Numbered from the stretch's first letter, positions 7,466-18,260 are shown. The stretch is 64,000 nt of DNA from Cellvibrio mixtus subsp. mixtus J3-8 (GCF_000766945.1 NZ_KN266213.1:49370-113369), one strand, 5' to 3'. The notes: generated from the sequence alone by a model not told the origin. Numbers and translations: made by a program.

Positions 7466-9871
7466 TCATTCAAACCAATATCGGCGGTGCGCTTTCCGGT
7501 ATTCCGCAATTATTACGGGCTTATCTTGATACCATTCAAACAATAACGCTCCTGATTCTGCAGTATTTAGTTCACGCGAATTTATTGTTTGAAAACGACG
7601 GAGAATTTGCGGATGTGGATGGCCGTGCTGGCTGCGATAACCCGCCGAATAAACGACGATTTCAGGAGTAGCATGACGAACAAATTTAATACCCGAAGAA
7701 GTGCGGCTACCATGATGGGCTGCGAGTAGCACTGTCAGATTTTCAGGAATTTTATTTTCACTCAAAAGCTGATTTTCAACACGGGTTTCTATATCACCGG
7801 GCAGCAATATGGTTTGATCTTGATAACGAATCAGCAACACACATGACTTATTGTTATCGCTCGCATTACGCGTGGCACGCACGGGTAAAAATTCAAATGA
7901 GACCTTATGCCATTGCCATGGTTTCTGTTGATGGCAATTTTCTGTTACGGAAGAATCCGGTTGATTGAAGCTTGTATTTTCAATATCACCCAATAGTATT
8001 TTTTTTACGCTCACTTTATCCAGAAAACTGTTTAATCCACCAGCATGATCCATATCATTGTGGCTAACCACTATTACATCGATATCTGAAATTGCCTGGG
8101 AAAATAAATAAGGGGCCAGAATTGCACCGCCTGCATCAAAACTCTCGGTGTACTTTGGGCCGGTATCATAAACAAGGGTTTTATCTTTTACTTGCACAAC
8201 CAACGCTGTGCCCTGCCCTACATCCATAACACTGATCTTTAATTCAGGAACATTTACCGCCGGTACGAAATAGGCAAGCCACGCCCCTAATGCCAAGCCA
8301 CACCAACCGATTGCCCGATGTACTAGCCCTTTAGGTAACAACAGCACCAAACAACTAAAAGCAATTAAACACGATAACGCGGGCGAAAAGGCAACAATCG
8401 GACTTGCATAGTCGCCCGACCAATCAAGGCATTTTTGTAAAATAACCTTTAATACCTCCATAGCAGCACCAGCCGTGTTCAATAAAAAATCACTGATTGA
8501 AGAAAATGATTTTTGCAATGACGCACTGATAAGCAGCAATGGCACCACGAAAAATGTAATTAGCGGTATTGCAATTGCATTTGCGATGGGCGCCACCAAA
8601 GAGATGTTGTTAACCAATACACTCAAGGGAATTAACAACCCAATAAACATTACCCATTGAGAGCGAATAAAACCCAGGCTCATATCGCGCAAGGAAAAAC
8701 CACGCCAGTGATTTTCATTTTTTTTGGAAATAAATCGCCCGGAAAAATAAAATAACAGTAAAGCAACTGCACCAAACGATAACCAAAACCCCATATCGTA
8801 AGCGGCAAGCGGATCAATAATTAATACCAATGCCAGTGCACAACAAAAGATATCAACGATGCGTACACTACGTTGTGCCAGGCAAGCAATATAAAATATG
8901 CTTAGCATAATGAGTGTGCGCACGGTAGGAATGTTAAAACCGGCGAGCGCGGAATAAAAACTTGCGCAAGCAATTGCCATGATCCAGGCAATAACAAATG
9001 CAGGGCATGGGCGCCAAAACAGCTGAATGAATTTTCCAGCACCCAGGCCAATATAAAATCCAAATAGTGCTAGAAATCCGATATGTAAACCTGAGATAGC
9101 AATGAGATGGCTAGTGCCAGTTTGTTGCATACGATTCCATTGCTCTTTCTCTACATGCGAAGAATCACCAATTAATAATGCAATTAAAATTCCCCGCTCA
9201 CTGGAATTGCTGTGTAATAAAATCCATTGTTGTAATAACTGGCGTTGGTGATCAATCCATTCACGCCAATGTACTACTATTGGATAATTTTCAAGCTTCA
9301 CAGTATTAGTTGAATTGATAACATAGCCTGTTGCGCCGATTCCTTGTCGCAATAACCAGGCGTGATAATCAAAGCCCGCCGGATTTGCAAAACCGCGCAG
9401 GCGTTTCAAGCGAACCTCTAGCTGCCAGGCTTGTCCAACAATTAATTCCGGTAATTGTGTTATTTTTTGGGTGTTAGTATTTTTGTGGTAAGCGGAGTAC
9501 CAGCTAAGTTGGAGCTTCTCAGGGAAATCGTCGATATCGAGGATATCGCCTTGTGAATTTATTATTTGGTGGACATTGAAATTAAAACGCGAACGACGAT
9601 CATTGGTGTCCGGCAAATCAGCTATGACACCAACAATTATTAAATCTTTACCGACTAAAGATTCATTCAATTGCATTGCTAGTAATTGATGGCCGGAGTA
9701 TACGCCCCACCCTAGCCCTGATAGTAATGCCACCGCCCAATAGTGGCGGGTGTAACGGATGAGCAGCACCAATAAAATTAATAGCCCCCACAGTAATACG
9801 AGCTGGGGAAGACGTGGAAAAAAACTGACGGCGATAACGCCAATGGCAAACAGGACCAAGCGAATAGGCAT
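7466..9871 (-). CDS. comEC: ComEC/Rec2-type DNA uptake channel protein
   Basis: 801 aa, the usual family length. It imports single-stranded DNA across the inner membrane during natural transformation. Order of parts: membrane segments and a DUF4131 region (about 1-195), the Competence channel domain with many membrane helices (about 215-530, including the conserved GTSHLIAISGLHIG), and a C-terminal metallo-beta-lactamase-like domain starting near ISVMDVGQGTALVVQ and carrying the HNDMDH metal motif and AAHHGSRTSS. The start has AAAGGA eight bases before the ATG. It is divergent from the DUF2062 gene, a neighbour pair I recall also from Pseudomonas. Nothing indicates degeneration. Confidence 0.95.
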   Translation of the reverse strand: MPIRLVLFAIGVIAVSFFPRLPQLVLLWGLLILLVLLIRYTRHYWAVALLSGLGWGVYSGHQLLAMQLNESLVGKDLIIVGVIADLPDTNDRRSRFNFNVHQIINSQGDILDIDDFPEKLQLSWYSAYHKNTNTQKITQLPELIVGQAWQLEVRLKRLRGFANPAGFDYHAWLLRQGIGATGYVINSTNTVKLENYPIVVHWREWIDHQRQLLQQWILLHSNSSERGILIALLIGDSSHVEKEQWNRMQQTGTSHLIAISGLHIGFLALFGFYIGLGAGKFIQLFWRPCPAFVIAWIMAIACASFYSALAGFNIPTVRTLIMLSIFYIACLAQRSVRIVDIFCCALALVLIIDPLAAYDMGFWLSFGAVALLLFYFSGRFISKKNENHWRGFSLRDMSLGFIRSQWVMFIGLLIPLSVLVNNISLVAPIANAIAIPLITFFVVPLLLISASLQKSFSSISDFLLNTAGAAMEVLKVILQKCLDWSGDYASPIVAFSPALSCLIAFSCLVLLLPKGLVHRAIGWCGLALGAWLAYFVPAVNVPELKISVMDVGQGTALVVQVKDKTLVYDTGPKYTESFDAGGAILAPYLFSQAISDIDVIVVSHNDMDHAGGLNSFLDKVSVKKILLGDIENTSFNQPDSSVTENCHQQKPWQWHKVSFEFLPVRATRNASDNNKSCVLLIRYQDQTILLPGDIETRVENQLLSENKIPENLTVLLAAHHGSRTSSGIKFVRHATPEIVVYSAGYRSQHGHPHPQILRRFQTINSRELNTAESGALLFEWYQDKPVIIAEYRKAHRRYWFE

Positions 9872-10045
9872 AAGGTTAATCCTTTAACGATGTAGCTGAT
9901 AAACCCCTTGTCATCAGATTGTCGTGCAGCTTATGGCATCCTGTGAAGGCTAACAAGGTCGGCGCAAGTGCCATTAACATGGCCTTGGCCGGATTTTACG
10001 GGCATAATGCCCCTTCTTTTTTAGACAGTAACCTGGTTTTTTGGC

Positions 10046-10588
10046 ATGGCGCGAAACTTACTGAAGCGATATATCCCGACCCCCGCTGCTATTAAAAGCA
10101 ACCCCGCATTCCATTTCCTGGGCGATTTGCTGCACGATCCCAACCTGTTCCACTTAAATCGTCATTCTGTTTCCGTTGCTATGTTCTGGGGATTATTTGT
10201 TGCAATCCTCCCCATTCCCGGCCAAATGCCGGTAGCTGCTGCTGCTGCACTTTTTTTTCGCTGTAATCTTCCCCTTGCAGTAGCTTTGACATGGATCACT
10301 AATCCATTCACGATGCCTTTTTTCTTTTTCATCACCTATCAAATGGGTAGGTTGGTATTGCAGTTGGACCCGATTACCCTCACCGCACCGGAATTGAGTT
10401 GGGATTGGCTAGCCAATGAATTTGGTCATTTGTGGAAACCTTTGGCAGCAGGCTCAATTATTACCGGATTATTGTTTGGGACATTGGGATATTTTTCGAT
10501 GCAAGCCTATTGGCGCTGGCATGTGAACCATAATTGGAAAAAGCGCCAGAAAAAACGTGCGGACCGACAAATAAATACCGAAAAATAA
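10046..10588 (+). CDS. DUF2062 inner-membrane protein
   Basis: 180 aa. The central part is a DUF2062 domain: LNRHSVSVAMFWGLFVAILP, IPGQMPVAAAAALFFRCNL and WITNPFTMPFFFF are typical. Two to three membrane helices lie at about 45-105 and 135-155, and the C-terminus is very basic (KKRQKKRADRQ). The molecular role of the family is not established. The gene stands between divergent comEC and convergent lolE, the same place as its counterpart in Pseudomonas as I recall it. Confidence 0.88.
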   Translation: MARNLLKRYIPTPAAIKSNPAFHFLGDLLHDPNLFHLNRHSVSVAMFWGLFVAILPIPGQMPVAAAAALFFRCNLPLAVALTWITNPFTMPFFFFITYQMGRLVLQLDPITLTAPELSWDWLANEFGHLWKPLAAGSIITGLLFGTLGYFSMQAYWRWHVNHNWKKRQKKRADRQINTEK

Positions 10589-10600
10589 AATATTGAAATG

Positions 10601-10630
10601 AAAAAAGCCCGCAACATTGCGGGCTTTTTT
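10601..10630. terminator. Bidirectional terminator between the DUF2062 gene and lolE
   Basis: The inverted repeat GCCCGC-AACATT-GCGGGC at 10607-10624 is flanked by six A on the left and six T on the right. It can end both convergent transcripts. Confidence 0.9.
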
Positions 10631-10662
10631 ATTTTGCATTGCTGATTATTTATTTCTAACCA

Positions 10663-11892
10663 TTATTCATAACGCAGTGCATCAGCAGGCTGGATTCTAG
10701 AGGCTCGCCATGCAGGATAAAGCGTGACAAAAAAACTAATTAATAATGCGGTCCCCACCACTTTTAACACATCGCTCGCCACAATTTCTGACGGCAAATA
10801 GGTTGTGGGGTAGACATCAGAATGCAAAAACTGGATACCAAATAATTTTTCGATGCCCTGCACAATAGTGGTGACGAAATAAGAAAGAACAATTCCAATC
10901 ACGAGCCCAATGCTGGTTCCAATTAAACCAATCAAACCGCCCTGCACCATAAAAATACCCATAATCTCTACGGTAGAGGCACCCATAGTCCGCAAAATAG
11001 CAATGTCGCCTTGCTTATCGACAACCACCATAATCAAGGTTGAAACCAGGTTAAATGCGGCAATTGCTATAATCAAAAACAGCAACATGCCCACCATGTT
11101 TTTAGACATTTGAATGGATTGGTAAACACTGCCGTGAGTGCGCATCCAACTCGATCCGTAATAATCTGCCGGCAAGGTTTGCATAATGTCCCGCACCACT
11201 TGTGGTGCGGCAAATAAATCATCTACTTTTAAACGTATACCTGAAACTTGCCCTGGAAATCCGGCAATTTCAGCCGCTTGATGTAATTCCATCAGTGCAA
11301 GACCATTATCAATATCAGTGTGCGTATTTAAAATCGCGATCACATGGACAACTTTTACACGCGGTGCTGCGCCACCTTCAGCAGGAATAATTAAATTTAA
11401 ACTCTCCCCGACTGCTGCATTAATTTTTTCTGCGACACCACGGCCAAGCACAATTGCCCCCGGAGTTGTGGCAAGCGAATCCAAAGTCCCCGCAGGTAAA
11501 AATTCCGGCAGTTTGGAGGTTGTGTGTTCTTGTGCAGGATCAATACCAAATATTTGTGTGGGGGCTACTGCTTTATTTTGACTCAGGAGTCCCTGTAATT
11601 GCACAAAGGGAGTTGCAGCAATGACACGCGGATGCTGTTTAACCTGTGTGATTAAAGATTCCGGATCACTCATAGCGTGACGATGCAACACACTGGCTTG
11701 CGGCATCACACCTAAAATATTTTCGCGCAATTCACGATCAAAACCATTCATGATCGACATCACCAGAATCAATAAGGCAACGCCAATCACCAAACCTGCT
11801 GTCGATAGCCGCGAAATAAATGAAACCAAATGACTATGGCGGCGGGAAATTCCGTAGCGCGTGCCAACTAAAAATATGTAACGTTTGAACAT
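10663..11892 (-). CDS. lolE: Lipoprotein-releasing ABC transporter permease LolE
   Basis: 409 aa. With LolC and LolD it forms the inner-membrane machine that extracts mature lipoproteins and hands them to LolA. MacB/FtsX-type architecture: one N-terminal helix (RLSTAGLVIGVALLILVMSI), a periplasmic domain of about 210 residues, then three helices in the FtsX domain, and the shared ending IQPADALRYE. It begins one base after the lolD stop, so the two are coupled. The LolE rather than LolC assignment rests on its third place in the lolC-lolD-lolE order; the two permeases are close paralogues. Confidence 0.88.
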   Translation of the reverse strand: MFKRYIFLVGTRYGISRRHSHLVSFISRLSTAGLVIGVALLILVMSIMNGFDRELRENILGVMPQASVLHRHAMSDPESLITQVKQHPRVIAATPFVQLQGLLSQNKAVAPTQIFGIDPAQEHTTSKLPEFLPAGTLDSLATTPGAIVLGRGVAEKINAAVGESLNLIIPAEGGAAPRVKVVHVIAILNTHTDIDNGLALMELHQAAEIAGFPGQVSGIRLKVDDLFAAPQVVRDIMQTLPADYYGSSWMRTHGSVYQSIQMSKNMVGMLLFLIIAIAAFNLVSTLIMVVVDKQGDIAILRTMGASTVEIMGIFMVQGGLIGLIGTSIGLVIGIVLSYFVTTIVQGIEKLFGIQFLHSDVYPTTYLPSEIVASDVLKVVGTALLISFFVTLYPAWRASRIQPADALRYE

Positions 11893-11893
11893 A

Positions 11894-12601
11894 TTAAAGT
11901 TCGGCCACCAGCAAATTACCTTCGCGCAATTCGCCTTCTGTTAGCGTGAGAGTACGATCCATGCGTGCCGCCAAACGCGGATCATGAGTGACTATTACAA
12001 AGCTGGTGCCTATCGAGCGATTTAATTCCAGCATTAACGATTGGATAGATTCTGCGGCATGGGTATCCAGGTTTCCTGTGGGCTCATCCATTAGTACGCA
12101 AGCAGGATTGGTCACCAATGCGCGCGCAATGGCCACGCGTTGACGCTCTCCGCCGGAAAGCTCGGAAGGCTTATGATTAACGCGCTTTGCGAGACCAACA
12201 CGCTCCAATAATTTTAACGCGCGCTCTTTGGATTCAGCGATGGAATGTTTGCCGATTAACAGCGGCATGGACACATTTTCCAGCGCGGTAAATTCGGGCA
12301 ATAAATGATGGAATTGATAAACAAAACCCAGGCTGCGATTGCGCAAACGGCCGCGCTCATCGGCACTCAGACGCGATAAATTTTGATTTGCTACAGTGAC
12401 TTCTCCGCGATCTGGAATATCCAATCCGCCGAGGATATTCAGCAAAGTCGATTTCCCTGAACCCGATGCACCGACAATTGCAACACGCTCTCCCGCCAAT
12501 ATTTGCAAATTTACATTGCTCAATACACTGACTGCCAACGCACCCTGGCCGTAATGTTTACTGACGTGCTGACATTCAAGTACAGCGCTGCTGTTATTCA
12601 T
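11894..12601 (-). CDS. lolD: Lipoprotein-releasing ABC transporter ATPase LolD
   Basis: 235 aa from the ATG at 12601, which fits the family N-terminus ([20 protein letters not shown]). In-frame TTG (12619) and ATG (12613) codons upstream are possible, and none has a strong ribosome-binding site. Walker [10 protein letters not shown] lies at about 45-52, the signature [15 protein letters not shown] near 140, Walker [13 protein letters not shown], and the switch histidine in VTHDPRLA. It powers lipoprotein release by LolC/LolE, between whose genes it lies. Confidence 0.95.
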   Translation of the reverse strand: MNNSSAVLECQHVSKHYGQGALAVSVLSNVNLQILAGERVAIVGASGSGKSTLLNILGGLDIPDRGEVTVANQNLSRLSADERGRLRNRSLGFVYQFHHLLPEFTALENVSMPLLIGKHSIAESKERALKLLERVGLAKRVNHKPSELSGGERQRVAIARALVTNPACVLMDEPTGNLDTHAAESIQSLMLELNRSIGTSFVIVTHDPRLAARMDRTLTLTEGELREGNLLVAEL

Positions 12602-12627
12602 AGCAATAACCATCAACAAGAGAGAAA

Positions 12628-13866
12628 TTATTCGTAGCGCAACGCTTCTGCCGGCTCAATTTGCGCAGCGCGATATGCCGGATAAAGTGTTGCGAGAAAA
12701 CTTAGACCCAAAGCAATACCGCAGATAACAGCAACATCCTGCCATAACAATACGGATGGCAATTGGGTAATAAAATAAACCTCGGGGTCAAAAATTTGTA
12801 AGCCCAATACAGATTCAAACACCGACATAATGGACGTTAAAGTCAGTGCAACGAAACAGCCAAGAATCGTTCCGATAAAAGTACCGATAAATCCTACTGC
12901 ACAGCCTTGCACAATAAATATCGCCATTACCTGCCGCGCGTTTAGGCCTAATGTACGCAGCACAGCGATGTCCGAGCGTTTGTCTGCAACCATTAACACC
13001 AGGCTGGAAACAATATTAAAGGCAGCGACAGCGATAATAATCATCAACAAGGAGCCGACGACTATTTTTTCCATTTTGACCGCCTGGAATAAACTCCCCT
13101 GGGTTTGGCTCCAGTCGCGCACACGGAATTCATCGCCAAGGCTTGCGCGAACCTGATTCATAATCAGGCCGGCGGAATATAAATCTTTTGTTTTAACGTG
13201 GAGACCTTGCACGCCGGTTTGTCGTAAAAATTTTTGCGCATCCGTTAAATGGATGAGCGCTAGCGTACTGTCCACCTGCGCTCCCACTTCGAACACACCA
13301 ACCAACGTAAAGTTACGTGAGCGGGTAAATGCTCCCATCGGCGTAATATTGATTTCTGGCGAAGTCACACGAATTTTATCACCGGTTGCAAGCATCAACC
13401 GACTGGCAAGGATTCGCCCCATAACAATCCCGTATTCACCGGGCTCCAACTGGGCCATATTGCCAACAATCATATGTTGGTCGACAACCGATACTTTCGT
13501 TTCCACAGCCGGGTCAATACCGTGTAATTCAATTGCCTCTACACCGCCATCATAGGTAACCATTGCCGAACTCTGGATATAAGGAGCCGATGCAACTACA
13601 CCGGGTTGGGCATTTACTTTTGTAGCCAACGCCTGCCAATCACTAACCATCGGTTGCTGATCAATAAAACCATGGGGGATGACATTCAGGATGCGCCCCT
13701 TCATTTCCCGATCAAAGCCATTCATAACGGAAAGCACAATAATCAAGGCCATCACCCCTAATGCCATACCAATCAGGGAGAAAGCACTGATAAAGGAAAT
13801 AAACTGGTTGCGGCGCTTGGCACGGGTATAGCGCAAGCCTATGTAGAGGGGGATATTTTTCAGCAT
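12628..13866 (-). CDS. lolC: Lipoprotein-releasing ABC transporter permease LolC
   Basis: 412 aa from ATG 13866 ([19 protein letters not shown]), where the family normally begins. A longer TTG start at 13926 adds 20 unconserved residues. It has the same architecture as LolE: a helix at about 25-48 followed by [12 protein letters not shown], a periplasmic domain, three C-terminal helices and the ending [10 protein letters not shown]. It is the first gene of lolC-lolD-lolE. It binds lipoproteins and recruits LolA in the family model. It is divergent from the PilZ gene, and the shared promoter region is 13867-14024. Confidence 0.9.
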   Translation of the reverse strand: MLKNIPLYIGLRYTRAKRRNQFISFISAFSLIGMALGVMALIIVLSVMNGFDREMKGRILNVIPHGFIDQQPMVSDWQALATKVNAQPGVVASAPYIQSSAMVTYDGGVEAIELHGIDPAVETKVSVVDQHMIVGNMAQLEPGEYGIVMGRILASRLMLATGDKIRVTSPEINITPMGAFTRSRNFTLVGVFEVGAQVDSTLALIHLTDAQKFLRQTGVQGLHVKTKDLYSAGLIMNQVRASLGDEFRVRDWSQTQGSLFQAVKMEKIVVGSLLMIIIAVAAFNIVSSLVLMVADKRSDIAVLRTLGLNARQVMAIFIVQGCAVGFIGTFIGTILGCFVALTLTSIMSVFESVLGLQIFDPEVYFITQLPSVLLWQDVAVICGIALGLSFLATLYPAYRAAQIEPAEALRYE

Positions 13867-14024
13867 GGGCGCATTAAACCTAATTGGCCCCCTTTGCTCA
13901 AGCAAAACTGCATGCTTATCAAACAAAACCCGTTTTCCACAAAAACTGGCCTCCGGTAAAACATGAACAACCTGCGTAGCTTGTGCTATGTTTACTGCAT
14001 CACAGTTTTTGGAAGCTTCAGGTC

Positions 14025-14597
14025 ATGAGTGAACGTCGTAGTTACTTTCGGATTGATGAAAGTATCGCCATTGAATTTAAAGAGGTGGACGAAATAACGG
14101 CGAATACCGCCGCTGCAGAACTGCAATTCCCCAATACAGCCTCGCTAAAGTTGTTTGCTGAGCTACGTAAAATCGATAATGACAATGCCCATTTGTTCCA
14201 TCAAATCAAAGAAACCAGCCGTGCTTTGGGTGAGTACTTACACAACTTGAACCGCAAAATCGATATTATCAGCCAACAGTTAATGGCTGATTCAAAACCA
14301 CTTCCCCCATCAAAGACTATCAAACAGGTTAACCTCAGTGAGGGTGGCATTGCATTCGGTAGCTCCCGTGCGGTGGAAATGAACAGCCACATCGCCTTGC
14401 GCCTGATTTTTTTGCCCAGCAATGCCGGCCTTGTGCTGTTTGCCAAAATTATTCGTTGTGAACCGAGTAACACCGGTGAATACCAGATTGCGGCAAAATT
14501 TCATCGTGTCAGCGATGGTCAACAACAGTTAATTGGCCAACAGATAATGCGTGCGCAGATGGCCGAACGCAGGAAGAGCCAGCAGTATCTGCAATAA
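14025..14597 (+). CDS. PilZ-domain protein
   Basis: 190 aa from ATG 14025; an in-frame GTG at 13983 would add 14 unconserved residues. The N-terminal MSERRSYFRIDESI resembles the RxxxR c-di-GMP-binding arm of PilZ domains. A helical insert follows (about 40-95), and the C-terminal part holds VNLSEGGIAFGS (the [DN]xSxxG motif as NLSEGG) and a beta-barrel to about 180. It is predicted to be a cytoplasmic c-di-GMP receptor of unknown output. The same gene lies beside lolCDE in Pseudomonas as I recall. Confidence 0.82.
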   Translation: MSERRSYFRIDESIAIEFKEVDEITANTAAAELQFPNTASLKLFAELRKIDNDNAHLFHQIKETSRALGEYLHNLNRKIDIISQQLMADSKPLPPSKTIKQVNLSEGGIAFGSSRAVEMNSHIALRLIFLPSNAGLVLFAKIIRCEPSNTGEYQIAAKFHRVSDGQQQLIGQQIMRAQMAERRKSQQYLQ

Positions 14598-14655
14598 ATT
14601 TTCTAAGGGCCTTATGCAGCAATGAAGCTCGGGGCTGTAACTCTCCGGGGCAATT

Positions 14656-15030
14656 ATGTTTCGATCCAAATCTCTCAGCGGCGTATTATTGTTGCTTACA
14701 GCAGCAATACTTCCAGCTCCAAGCTCGATTGCAGAAGAAATTCGTATTCCTGTTGGCGAGCAAGCCAAAACCCAACCGGCCATAGATATGCCAACAAAAG
14801 GAATGAGCAAGGAACGGGTTAAAAGTTTATTTGGTGAACCTTTGGAGGAGGTGCCAGCAAAAGGGCAGCCACCTATTTCGCGCTGGAAATACCAGGAGTT
14901 TACAGTTTATTTTGATAGCAATACGGTGATTCATTGTGTGAGGAATTTTCATCCAAAAGTGGAATCTGGACAGCCACAATCGGAGGAAAATTCGCCAGCC
15001 GCACATCACAATGAAGATACTGTGCAGTAA
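14656..15030 (+). CDS. Small periplasmic protein of BamE/OmlA-like style, unknown function
   Basis: 124 aa. A signal peptide (MFRSKSLSGVLLLLTAAIL, cleavage near SSIA-EE) lacks a lipobox. The core GMSKERVKSLFGEPLEEVPA followed by WKYQEFTVYFDSNTVIHCV has the helix-turn-strand pattern of SmpA/OmlA (BamE) folds: 'G-M-S-xx-V-xxxFG-x-P', then a W-x-Y strand. The C-terminal 25 residues are polar and low in complexity. It follows the PilZ gene by 58 bp, probably in the same transcript. The fold call is by eye; no function is claimed. Confidence 0.65.
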   Translation: MFRSKSLSGVLLLLTAAILPAPSSIAEEIRIPVGEQAKTQPAIDMPTKGMSKERVKSLFGEPLEEVPAKGQPPISRWKYQEFTVYFDSNTVIHCVRNFHPKVESGQPQSEENSPAAHHNEDTVQ

Positions 15031-15068
15031 AAATATTCACAGAGAAAATGCAGATACGGAGCAAATGA

Positions 15069-15097
15069 AAAGGGCGCGATAAATCGCGCCCTTACGG
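15069..15097. terminator. Bidirectional terminator between the 14656 gene and sth
   Basis: Stem AGGGCGCGAT-AA-ATCGCGCCCTT (15071-15093) lies between two convergent genes. The minus strand continues with TTTT, so it serves at least sth. Confidence 0.8.
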
Positions 15098-15110
15098 AAA
15101 AAACGTCAAG

Positions 15111-16526
15111 TCAACGACGACTGATACGATTTACGCCATCCAGCGCAGCAATTCGATAGGCTTCTGCCATGGTTGGGTAGTTGAAAATATTATTGAGGAA
15201 ATAATGGATATTATTGCCCTCACCTGTTTGTTTCATAATGGCTTGGCCGATATGAACAATCTCGGCGGCCTCCGCACCAAAACAATGGACACCGAGTATT
15301 TCCAGCGTATCAACATGAAACAAAATTTTTAACATGCCGACATCTTCACTGCTAATTTGACCGCGTGCCGTATTTTTAAACAACGCACGCCCTACTTCAT
15401 AAGGCACTTTTGCCTGGGTTAATTCTGTTTCAGTTTTACCTACCGAGCTGATTTCCGGCAGGGTATAAATTCCAGTAGGGACATCATGCACTAATTGGCA
15501 TTGATCGCCAAAAATACCGCCGGTTACTGCGCGGCCCTGACCATAAGACGCACTTGCCAAACTGGGCCAGCCAATGACATCGCCAACGGCATAAATATTT
15601 TCAACCTGGGTGCGATAGCAATCATCCACTTTTAAATTGCCGCGATGATCCGCTTGTAAACCTGCTGCACTCAAATTCAGATTATCGGTATTACCGCTGC
15701 GACCGTTACACCATAAAATCGCATCGGCTTTCAAACGCTTTCCGGATTTCAAAAATAAAGTAACGCTGCAATCACTGGCTTCAATCGCTTCATATTCTTC
15801 GCCGTGGCGAACAGTTACGCCGCTATCACGCAGGTGGTAACTCAATGCATCAGAAATTTCGTCATCGAGGAATGACAATAAACGATCACGGTTGTTAATT
15901 AAATCAACGCGCATGCCCAAGCCGGAAAAAATCGATGCGTATTCACAACCAATGACACCCGCACCATAAACAATAATATGCCGCGGTGTGTGCTCCATTT
16001 CCAGGATGGTGTCACTGTCATAAATACGCGGGTGATTGAAATCAACATCCGCCGGACGATAAGGGCGCGAACCGGTGGCAATCACAATTTTTTCAGCGTG
16101 AATACTTTCAACACCACCGTCTAACAATGAAAGACTTACCGTGTTTGCGTCAACAAACGATGCCTGGCCGATATGCACATTCACGCGATTGCGCACATAA
16201 AAGTTGGTGTGCATCTCTACTTGTTTGGGAATCACTTTTGCTGCTGATTGCAAAACGCGCGGGAAAGTCAGGCGGCGGCTATCGCCGATTTCGCGAAATA
16301 AACTATTGCTTTTGAATTGGATAATTTGCTTGACGACATGACGCAAGGATTTGGAAGGGATTGTACCTTTGTGTGCACAACTGCCACCCACCAGTGCCCT
16401 GTTCTCTATCACTGCGACTCGCTTGCCGATTTTCGACGCAGAGATAGCGGCACTTTCACCGGAGGGTCCGGAACCGATTACCAAAAGATCGTAGCTGTGA
16501 TCTGCCGATTTTTTACGACCAGTCAA
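15111..16526 (-). CDS. sth: Soluble pyridine nucleotide transhydrogenase
   Basis: 471 aa, the expected size. This FAD enzyme transfers hydride between NADPH and NAD+. The FAD-binding Rossmann motif [13 protein letters not shown] is at 16-28, the second dinucleotide site is [17 protein letters not shown] near 175-190, and the C-terminal dimerisation domain contains [16 protein letters not shown]. In the disulfide position it reads [13 protein letters not shown], with only one of the two cysteines of the lipoamide-dehydrogenase family. That is characteristic of Sth and separates it from Lpd and GorA. It is convergent with the preceding plus-strand genes. Confidence 0.95.
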   Translation of the reverse strand: MTGRKKSADHSYDLLVIGSGPSGESAAISASKIGKRVAVIENRALVGGSCAHKGTIPSKSLRHVVKQIIQFKSNSLFREIGDSRRLTFPRVLQSAAKVIPKQVEMHTNFYVRNRVNVHIGQASFVDANTVSLSLLDGGVESIHAEKIVIATGSRPYRPADVDFNHPRIYDSDTILEMEHTPRHIIVYGAGVIGCEYASIFSGLGMRVDLINNRDRLLSFLDDEISDALSYHLRDSGVTVRHGEEYEAIEASDCSVTLFLKSGKRLKADAILWCNGRSGNTDNLNLSAAGLQADHRGNLKVDDCYRTQVENIYAVGDVIGWPSLASASYGQGRAVTGGIFGDQCQLVHDVPTGIYTLPEISSVGKTETELTQAKVPYEVGRALFKNTARGQISSEDVGMLKILFHVDTLEILGVHCFGAEAAEIVHIGQAIMKQTGEGNNIHYFLNNIFNYPTMAEAYRIAALDGVNRISRR

Positions 16527-16777
16527 TTTATTTCCCCTTACTTATCAATGTTGGCGCCTGTTTAGTTTAGCAACAAGCATTCCGCTTTACGCAGTAAATT
16601 TATGGAAAGGCGCAGTTAATTTATAAAGATGCAATAAATTCATAAAAGGCGCTGGAAATTTATAGAGCAAATCCAACGAGTGATCCGAGGCCAATAACAA
16701 CTAAAAACCAGTGACAGTGAAATATCTGAATGCAAATAAAGCACAAATTATAGATAGCAGAAAATCGGACAGCTAAA

Positions 16778-16810
16778 ACAAAACAGGCTCCGTCAGGAGC
16801 CTGTTTCGCG
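16778..16810 (-). terminator. Terminator of the nuo operon
   Basis: AAACAGGCTCC-GTCA-GGAGCCTGTTT is a perfect 11-bp stem at 16781-16806. The minus strand continues into TGTTTTAG. It lies directly after nuoN. Confidence 0.88.
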
Positions 16811-16813
16811 CAA

Positions 16814-18253
16814 TTAATGCAGGGTATTGATAAATTCCAGTGCGGGTTGCGGGTACACACCCAACCACAACACCAGTACCACCAACAAAATGACAATAGC
16901 GACGCTGGCACGGGCGGCGGGAACATTATCCGCCTGGGAGTTACCCGTGCGATCATATAAAGCAACCATCACACGCAGGTAGTAATAGAGTCCCAAGCCA
17001 CTGCCGATAATCAACGCTGCCAACAAAATCCAGCTACTTGTAGTAACGCCGGTCATAAAGATATAGAACTTACCGATAAAACCGGCAGTTAACGGAATAC
17101 CCGCCAATGACAACATCACCAGGGTCAACGCAACAGCGAGTGCCGGGCTACGGTAGAACAAACCACGATAGTGATTCACTTCCTCCGCATCCAATGCATT
17201 ACCACCGTGCGACAGCGCACTGATTGCACCGAAGGCTGCAAGGCTGGTAACAACATAGGTCAACAGATAAACATTTGCACTGACAACATCAACGGAATTA
17301 CCGGCAATTAACGCAATCAACAGGTAACCCATGTGTGCGATAGATGAGTAAGCCAGCATGCGTTTCAAATTGGTTTGGGTCAGCGCGAGGAAGTTACCTA
17401 CTGCGATAGACACAATCGCAATCACCGCCAATACCGGTTGCAGCACTGCTGTCAGGTCACTGGTTATATGGCCAAGGAAGCGAATCAGGATGGCAATAAT
17501 AGCGAGCTTGCTTGCCGTCGCCAGCAACGCCCCCACTGGCGCAGGTGCACCCTGGTACACGTCAGGAGTCCACAGGTGGAATGGAGCCAGCGACAACTTG
17601 AAGCACATGGCAATCACAATCATCGCGATACCAAAGCCAGCAAGGTAGCCACCGTGTTCAGCAAGCTTGTCTGCAAGGTCAGCAAACAACATGGTGCCGG
17701 TTTGGGCATAAACCAGAGCCATACCAAACAGCAGGAACGCCGAGGCAGCAGCAGAGAGGATCAGGTACTTAACACCAGCTTCGAGTGAGCGGCTGCGCTC
17801 ATGGGTGTAAGCCACCATGCCGTACACAGGCACAGACAGTAATTCCAAACCGATAAAGAAGCCGGCCATATGGCTGCTGGATACCAGCACCAAACCACCG
17901 ACCGCCGCGATCAACAACAACATATAAACTTCTTCTTTGTTGTTGCCGTAGCTCTCAATGAAGTTGCGCAAAAACACAGTGCAAACCAACGAGGCGAAGA
18001 TCACCAATGCACCGTAGAAATAAGCATGCCCATCAATCAGGATTAAATCCGTAACCGGTGTTGCAACGCGATCAACGGCAAAACCATCCAGTGCAAAAAT
18101 AGAAACCAATGCTGCCAATTGGCCGGCAATGGTGATCCAGTAACTAACACAATGGTTACGTTTGATAGATACCGCCAGCATCACCAATACCGCAGTGAGG
18201 CTCAGTAAGATAACCGGCGCTAAAGGTAAAAAAGTTTCGAATGATAAATTCAT
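16814..18253 (-). CDS. nuoN: NADH-quinone oxidoreductase subunit N
   Basis: 479 aa from ATG 18253, preceded by GAGGTC; the longer frame from 18325 overlaps nuoM and adds unconserved residues. It is one of the three antiporter-like membrane subunits of complex I, with about 14 helices. Conserved lysine and glutamate positions appear in GLELLSVPVYGMVAY and CFKLSLAPFHLWTPDVYQGA. It is the last gene of the operon, 7 bp after nuoM, and is followed by a strong terminator. Confidence 0.96.
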   Translation of the reverse strand: MNLSFETFLPLAPVILLSLTAVLVMLAVSIKRNHCVSYWITIAGQLAALVSIFALDGFAVDRVATPVTDLILIDGHAYFYGALVIFASLVCTVFLRNFIESYGNNKEEVYMLLLIAAVGGLVLVSSSHMAGFFIGLELLSVPVYGMVAYTHERSRSLEAGVKYLILSAAASAFLLFGMALVYAQTGTMLFADLADKLAEHGGYLAGFGIAMIVIAMCFKLSLAPFHLWTPDVYQGAPAPVGALLATASKLAIIAILIRFLGHITSDLTAVLQPVLAVIAIVSIAVGNFLALTQTNLKRMLAYSSIAHMGYLLIALIAGNSVDVVSANVYLLTYVVTSLAAFGAISALSHGGNALDAEEVNHYRGLFYRSPALAVALTLVMLSLAGIPLTAGFIGKFYIFMTGVTTSSWILLAALIIGSGLGLYYYLRVMVALYDRTGNSQADNVPAARASVAIVILLVVLVLWLGVYPQPALEFINTLH

Positions 18254-18260
18254 AGTGACC

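Noticed and set aside
13867..13926. Longer lolC start (TTG at 13926)
   Set aside because: It adds 20 residues not found in the family; ATG 13866 gives the conserved N-terminus.
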